A DNA stretch of 64,000 bases from positions 6,809,751 through 6,873,750 of the forward strand of contig NC_033623.1 of assembly GCF_001540865.1 (NCBI RefSeq), read 5' to 3'. The notes under the pieces were generated by a model. That model did no database searches, was not told the DNA's origin, and saw nothing but the letters and a program-made list of their open reading frames with translations. The position numbers were made by a program, and so were the translations under genes. The stretch is from Ananas comosus. Lineage: Eukaryota > Streptophyta > Magnoliopsida > Poales > Bromeliaceae. Below, one piece after another: positions 57,700-64,000 of the stretch (position 1 is the stretch's first letter; each line of letters opens with the position of its first letter).

Positions 57700-60690
57700 T
57701 ATTTCTCCGTCTGTTTTTACTTGATCAATCTTTATAGTAATATGATATCATAGTTAACTTTAAACCAATTCTAAACTCTCCTCCATTACGTAAAGTAGAA
57801 CAAAATTTAAGGAATTTATATTTCCCTAATTTTGGTATAATAGGTTATATCCCCATTTTCTGTCTCATCTATTAATTTAATGTATCTTTTATATCTATTA
57901 TGCACGTGAATGACAATGTTAATATACTTCAGGATTTGTTTTCTCTAGATCGATCTTTTGGAGTAATATATTGGACTGATATTATTTAAAGAGTTTGACG
58001 GTTCAATCTAAGATTACATAAGGGGAGCGGAAGAGTAAAGGCTATCCTCATGCACAGCTGTACACAAGAGCACAAGTGAAAATACATGAAATTATTGTTC
58101 TTTTCGGAAAACTCGAGATAAGTGTTTTTAATATAATCTCGAGTTTTTAATATTTTATATTTAACAACACTTTATCACACTCACAACCACTTACTCTAAT
58201 TTTATGTTAAATAATGTGAAATAATCGCGTATCTTCAAAAGCGTAAACTACCAAAAAATGATGAGTCTTAAGTTTGTAAATAATGAAAGTAATGTGTTTT
58301 AAGTTTTTAAAACTAAAATAATTTAAATTAATTAACTCTAAATTTTTATAAATTAAATTAATAATAATATATGAGATAATTTTTATGGTATAATATAAAA
58401 TTTATAAATTTACGAATCTGAAAATATTAAATATATACATATGCAAATTTAAAAATAAAAACAGGATCAAATCTTATATGTTAAATTTGAGGTATTATAA
58501 ATTTATAGATTTTGAATAATCTAAATTTATAGAGCTTAAATCATAAAATAAAATAAATTTGAAAAATATAAAATATATTATTCCATGACTAGTCAAATAA
58601 AAAATAAGAGTAAAAAAAATGAAGAAAAATATTCTAACTTCTTCCTCTCATCCGTAACATTCATTAATGATTCAAATTATGCTACCCTCTTTGTAAGAAA
58701 ATTTTTTAATTTAAGTTTGAGTTATTAAAAAAAGCTCCATTTTTTTTTTTTTGCCCTTTTCACAACTTCTATTCTGTAACATTCATTTGATTTCTCTTTT
58801 ATTCTCTTGCATTTTAGTAATTAAAATATATTTGATATTTAATTCCCTATGTTAAGCTCTGCTTCCTTCACGATTTCTAAACATCTTCCTCTTACAGATG
58901 AGGAAATAACACCCCTAATCAACTAAAAAAATAGAGAAAGAGGTAATTAATTAATTTTTTACATCTAAATTTAATTATTTCTCCTTTCCTATATATTATA
59001 ATTATGCATTCTCTTATATGTACATTTTTTAAGATAAATTTCAATTTGTTCGCCCAATAGTTCAGCTCATTTTCATATTGTTTCTCCGTATTCAAAAAGT
59101 AGCATTTAATTATCCTATAGTTTTATCATTATTTTTACAAAAAAAAATCTACTATCAAATAAGTTAGCAAAGCAAAATTTTTTTATAACCACAGAATAGT
59201 TAAGTGTAATTTTTTGGACGACAGAATAATAATAAAATGAAAATAAACTAAATCACAAGATAGCTAAGTGCATCTTTTTAAATCACAAAATGACAAAGTA
59301 AAAATGAGCTGGATTACATGAGAGCAAATTAATTGTTATTTTTTTTTTTTTTTTTTCTCTTCGAAGATTAATCCTATATGGAGAAATGTAAACAAAAGTA
59401 GAAGATAATAATCACGTAGGAAAAGGTGAAAGAATATGACCTACATGCTTATCACTATGTTTATTCTCTCCTATTTTTTGGTCAACCTTTTTACGTCGGT
59501 GCGGTTGTTGAAGCAATTGAAATTAAAACATCGTGTATTAGTTTCCACTAAGTAATTAAATTATTTTTTCCTTGTTTGTTCTAAAATATCCTTAAGAAAA
59601 TGAGAAATAATTCGGTACTTTTAAAAAAAAAAATTAAAAAAGATCTCAACCGTTGATTAATTGAGGGTAAAAATGTAACTTTAATACTTAGCAGGTAAAA
59701 TGATTATTTTATTCAAAGTTAGTCTGGTAATTAAATAATATAATATTTAAAGAAACTTTTAATTGAGGTCCTAAATTTATGCATTAATTAGCACTAATTT
59801 AGAAAATTAATTGATTAACCAAATTTATGCAATTATTAGGCATTAATTTAGGAATCTACTTTAAACATTTTAGTGTTTCTCAAATTATGCATTAATTTAA
59901 ATTATAGAAATTTTAGAAATAGTTTTATTTCTAAATACGATGAATTTAAATTTTAAAAATTAAATACTTAAAATTTAAAAGTAAAATTTAAATTAGAGGA
60001 ATTTCATATTACTATTTAAAAACTAAATTTCTACCAAGATTTAAAATATAGTTTATTCGCACCAGTTTAAAACGTAACGCATAAAAAACTTAGAGAGTAA
60101 GATTTCTACAACTAGATTTCTCTAGAGGAATTTCATATTACTATTTAAATTTTAAATTCAATGATTTAAAAACTAGATTGAACCGATTGATTTGACTGAT
60201 CAGACTTTGACCTATTCTATCAAGAATCTGATTTTAACCTATTGAACCGAATAACATTAAGAACAATTTGGAACCGGTAAAGATAATAAATATTTTAAAC
60301 AGAATGATAATTTAACTGTTAGAGCTAATAAATATTTTAAATATAATTTTAAACATATAAATTAAAAAGATTAGAATTATTGGTGAGAAAAAAAATAGTT
60401 AGGAATTTGAATTCGAATCTGACTAACAATCACAAAACTTATTTCCGAACTCGACGGATTTCAAAAATCCATATCCAAATTCAAAACTGACCAATTTTTC
60501 GAAACCCAAAACCAAACCTAAACCAGAAGACTAGAATTCAAACAATTATTTTTATTTACCATATTTCAAAGTATTTATATGAAAATTAAAATTTTAAAAT
60601 ATAAATTTGGATATAATATTAAAATTTAAATTTAAAAGTGAAATTTAAATTAGAGGAATTTATATTACTATTTAAAATTTAAATTTAATG
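57700..60690. other. AT-rich intergenic stretch
   Basis: No gene recognised. Repeated aaattaa/tttaaatt sequence, homopolymer runs (58741-58752 and 59340-59356), and a region around 59050-59330 resembling a degenerate MITE (ataaccacagaatagttaag). Confidence 0.6.
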
Positions 60691-60692
60691 AT

Positions 60693-60898
60693 CATATTGT
60701 CAAATCATTTGAAATTTTCTTTACATAAAATGCCAAATTATGAAAGGAAAGATAGAGAGAGAAAAAGGAAACAAAGAAAAAATAAAAATTTTGAACATAT
60801 TGTCAAATCATTTGAAATTTTCTTTACATGAAATGCCAAATTATGAAAGGAAAGATAGAGAGAGAAAAAGGAAACAAAGAAAAAATAAAAATTTTGAA
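60693..60898. repeat. Tandem 103-bp duplication, nearly identical
   Basis: Units 60693-60795 and 60796-60898; the only difference I see is tttacataaaatg versus tttacatgaaatg. Confidence 0.93.
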
Positions 60899-61224
60899 AA
60901 TATAGTAGATGTAAAATGACTAAATTGCCCATGTATTAAAAGACAAAAATATCTTTTTTTGAGGTACCTGGTAACCGGTATCTCTCCCAAAGTAACCTGC
61001 TATTGCAGGTCACAATTTTAAAAAAACTAAATTTGAGCCATTGAATACGCGTGAATGAACGGTAACAAAAAAAAAAAAAGTATAGAAGTATTACTCTAAG
61101 AAAATTATTTTGATATATAGGTAATCAAATTATACTGAAAAAAAAAATAATAGTGGTAACTACAATCAATGTTTGTTTCTTTTTATGTTTTATTGTAGGA
61201 AAGAAAACGTAGAAAGTTACAATC

Positions 61225-61640
61225 AAAGCATCGAAAAGAATTCACAGCTGCCCGCATCTATAATCTACACTTTGTCATATACGAAGTGCACGAAGTTTGA
61301 ACAAATACTATTACTAATTACACCAGTAATTCTCCATTGATGAGGTGTTTAGTACTCGTCGAATGTCAAGAGTCTCACCCTCGTCGCCATAGATAATGTC
61401 TTTGTTTTATTGCGCATCTTCGTCATATAATTGTGCAGTTTTCTCGAAATTTTTATTATTTTCGAGCTCGTCCATGAGTGTAACGATTCTCTTACTTAGG
61501 CATTCCCATGCAAAGCGCCCAAATTCTTGGCACTTGTAGTACCCTTTTTTATTGGAGTTAGAAGAACTCGGTCAAGTCGATGTTGCCGTTGTATCTTGCT
61601 TCGTTGGGGGCTTTTGGGTTGATGCTTTTCGTTGGTACAA
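61225..61640 (-). pseudogene. Ty3/gypsy gag-protease relic
   Basis: On the minus strand a degenerate zinc knuckle YYKCQEFGRFAWEC (first Cys lost, His to Arg) is followed by KRIVTLMDELENN, YDEDAQ, then a stop, then IIYGDEGETLDIRRVLNTSS. Further on comes a protease-like IIDAGSCEF in a shifted frame. This order is typical of Ty3/gypsy polyproteins. Stops and frameshifts show it is old. No LTRs seen around it. Confidence 0.75.
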
Positions 61641-61866
61641 AAGAATGAAAATTATCGACGAGTCAATTAAGCCGAGACACGAAAATATCGTTCTTTTTAA
61701 AAAGATTCAAACCTTCTGCGGTTGACACAACCTTTGAATTGATACAGCAGAACACTGACTTGTGTCCTCCAGAATATAATGACTTGACCTTCATCGTTTG
61801 ACTTCATCAACTCTGCACAAATTGATAAGCCCAAAACTTTACAAAAAAAAAAGCCTTTTTTTAGCA

Positions 61867-61869
<3 letters not shown>

Positions 61870-61897
<28 letters not shown>
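61870..61897. repeat. (CT)n microsatellite
   Basis: Fourteen CT units. Confidence 0.9.
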
Positions 61898-61926
61898 AAT
61901 ATAACAGAAATAGCTTTTTTTTTTTT

Positions 61927-62036
61927 GTTGTTTTTCATTGTGTCTCCAAAGTTATAAAGAAGCACAATATATAGGCATTCAATGCGTTGTTTTTCATTGT
62001 GTCTCCAAAGTTATAAAGAAGCACAATATATAGGCA
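61927..62036. repeat. Tandem 59-bp duplication
   Basis: gttgtttttcattgtgtctc through caatatataggca occurs at 61927 and 61986 with no difference over 51 bases, separated by ttcaatgc. Confidence 0.93.
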
Positions 62037-62256
62037 CCATAGGCCTAGGGTTACTAGTATTAAATGCTGAAAGGTTATAATTACAAGACATAAGTTGTCA
62101 CAGGTTATAAGTATTTAGTGGCAAACCTAAACACTAGAGTTATAGGATTAAGATTAGTAGTAAATGTACTTACATTAAATCTCTTTTAATTACAAGTATA
62201 GAAGTTAGAACTTGAAGTGCAGAGTTATAGGAATTTTACCATGTATACAAGAGTAA

Positions 62257-63466
62257 GGCCCCGTTTGGATACCACTAAAAACGTAGCATAGTTAAACTAT
62301 GCTACGCTGGTAGGAAAATAATCCTATGAAGCGTTTGGAAGAAAAAGAAATGACGTAATTTTTGGAGTATAGTTATACTATACTCCAAAAAATAGAGTAA
62401 ACTTACAATCCACTTTAACCAAAGGAAAAAATTCCTCCATTTTGGACTCCCAAAAATGTATCAATTTTTAAATTTTAAATTTCAACATAAAATTTTAGAT
62501 TTCAAATTTTAAAATTTTAAAATTCAAATTTAATTTTGATTTTAAATTTTAAATTTTAAATTTCAAATTTCAAATTTCAAAAACTTCAAATTTTAAATTT
62601 TAAATTTCAAATTTCAAATTTCAAATTTCAAAAAAAGTTCAATTTCAAATTTCAAATTTCAAATTTCAAAAAGTTCAATTTCAAATTTCAACTTTCAACT
62701 TTCAACTTTCAAATTTCAAATTTCAATTTCAAATTTCAAAAAGTTCAAATTTCAAATTCAAAATTCAAAATTCAAAAATTCAAAATTCAAAATCAAAATT
62801 CAAAATTCAAATTTGAACTTTCAAATTTCAACTTTCAAATTTCAAATTTCAATTTCAAAAAGTTCAAATTTCAAATTTCAAATTTCAAAAAGTTCAAATT
62901 TCAAATTTTAAATTTCAAATTTTAATTTTATTTTTAATTTTTATTTTCAATCTTCAAAATTTAAATTTAAACTTAAATTTAAATTTAAATTTATAAATAT
63001 GTAAATTTATAAATTATTAAATTGAAATTTATTTTAATTATAGATTTTTTAAATTTCAAAATTTAAAGTTTAAATGGTATACTTTAAGTTTTAAATTTTA
63101 AAGTTTCAAATTTCAAATTTGAAATTTCAAATTCCAAATATCAAATTTCAAATTTAAAACATAAAATCTAATTTACTTTTTAATTTTTAATTTTAAATTT
63201 TAATTTTATATTTTTGAATTTTGAATTTTAATTTTTAAAATTTTATTTTTAAATTTTGAATTTGAATTGATTTAGTTAATTTGAATTTTAAAATTTTAGA
63301 AATTTAATTGTTATAAATACTGTGGAATTGTATGATATGTATCCAAACAGCTTAAAAATGAAGCTGTGAAATTTTTTTGTAGTTACAGGATTTCGTATTT
63401 CATTTAGACCAAAATCATAGAATAAAAATTTCATGGAGTTTTTTAACTATGCATCCAAAAAGGGCC
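62257..63466. mobile_element. PIF/Harbinger-type element with satellite-like core
   Basis: Exact 3-bp duplication TAA (62254-62256 and 63467-63469). Ends GGCCCCGTTTGGATACC and, reversed, GGCCCTTTTTGGATGC. Two strong hairpins near the left end: cgtagcatagttaaactatg plus ctacg (about 62281-62305) and ttttggagtatagttatact plus atactccaaaa (about 62360-62390). No transposase. Confidence 0.85.
62455..63250. repeat. G-poor AAATTTC minisatellite
   Basis: Hundreds of bases built from aaatttc, aattcaa and aaaagttc units. The plus strand has almost no G over long stretches. Confidence 0.9.
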
Positions 63467-63674
63467 TAAAGGAATTGTAACTTCACCATGGATGCATAAG
63501 TTATCAAAGAAAAGGAATTAATAGTTTATTTAATAATAAAATGTTATAACATTTTTCCAGTCATATTATTATTAAAATATATGAGACTATGATGGTTAAA
63601 GAGGGATCGTTATAAATAATAAAGGTGTGCTCTACATTGAACCTTCACTTCGTCAAATAATAATCTCTATTCCA

Positions 63675-63838
63675 ACCAACCGTCCCTAGTGCAAGTGGCA
63701 AAGGGCAACAAAAGGCTGGTTGGTTGGTACCTGAGGTTTCAAGTTCGAATACTAATTGATTACATTTTCAGCTAAGTTTTTTTCTAAAATAAATAAATGA
63801 AGCGGTAGTATGCTACCTTTCTCTAAAAAAAAAATAAC
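63675..63838 (+). mobile_element. tRNA-derived SINE
   Basis: Exact 13-bp duplication AATCTCTATTCCA (63662-63674 and 63839-63851). A box A-like TAGTGCAAGTGGC (63687-63699) and a box B-like AGTTCGAATAC (about 63742) match an RNA polymerase III promoter. The 3' end is an A-rich tail (aaaaaaaaaataac). Confidence 0.85.
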
Positions 63839-64000
63839 AATCTCTATTCCAGAGCCAGAGTGATCTTAGACTTAAAGTTCAGCTACTTAGGAAAAATAAA
63901 GTGTCACTGCTCATATATAACAATTCAGGTGCCGACGTGAGTTTTATTAGCTAGTACGTTACAGGCCTTATACTTATGTTTGAGAAAAAGCTCATTCTCA

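Overview
This window is nuclear DNA of a flowering plant. It is AT-rich, its protein-coding genes are sparse and long-introned, and most of the rest is layered transposable elements. A monocot is likely; a commelinid such as pineapple is only my guess from the general look of the repeats. There are three single N positions (39363, 53546, 57369), so this is a polished draft assembly.

Only two host genes can be supported. (1) A RABC1/Rab18-type small GTPase lies on the minus strand. Its ATG is at 22068 and five coding exons run to 197; the last exon, carrying the prenylated C-terminus, lies beyond the left edge. The 525 visible coding bases are spread over almost 22 kb. Introns 3 and 4 have been inflated by about 14.4 kb of insertions: a decayed Ty3/gypsy chromovirus (1221-9742), a 1.9-kb hAT-type element (10092-12010) and a 4-kb LTR (13726-17700). 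(2) A secreted glycine-rich protein (56901-57517, plus strand) has a signal peptide, a TATA box, an RY motif and a polyA signal. It is interrupted by an apparent assembly frameshift at an N.

Region by region. 1-22.1 kb: the RAB gene with nested insertions. A solo LTR has split the chromovirus, and a small hAT-like element sits in its 3' LTR. 22.5-38.6 kb: a dense field of small inverted-repeat elements, many with exact 9-bp target-site duplications (Mutator-like MITEs), plus a 3-kb solo LTR with TSD ATTTT, CACTA-type elements and a cluster of palindromic elements embedded in (TA)n. 36.3-38.2 kb: an odd composite with a GC-rich island inside AT-rich inverted repeats. 39.0-42.2 kb: a block bounded by two opposed Helitron-like 3' ends, containing CACTA-like subterminal tandem repeats. 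44.1-49.0 kb: a complete, open, very young Ty1/copia element with a 1429-codon gag-pol. 49.4-50.7 kb: a minus-strand Helitron remnant holding a copia-type solo LTR. 52-55 kb: a hAT MITE with exact TSD and another LTR fragment adjoining a CACTA MITE. 57.7-64 kb: AT-rich spacer, a gypsy gag-protease relic, a PIF/Harbinger-type element with a G-poor satellite-like core, and a tRNA-derived SINE with a 13-bp TSD.

No operon-like or novel multi-gene system is evident. The most interesting signals are in the mobile DNA. They are the copia element whose LTR start is displaced from its canonical polypurine tract, the (TA)n-embedded palindromic family, nested insertions that can be dated relative to one another by exact TSDs, and a strong G-quadruplex motif in the sense strand of RAB intron 1.
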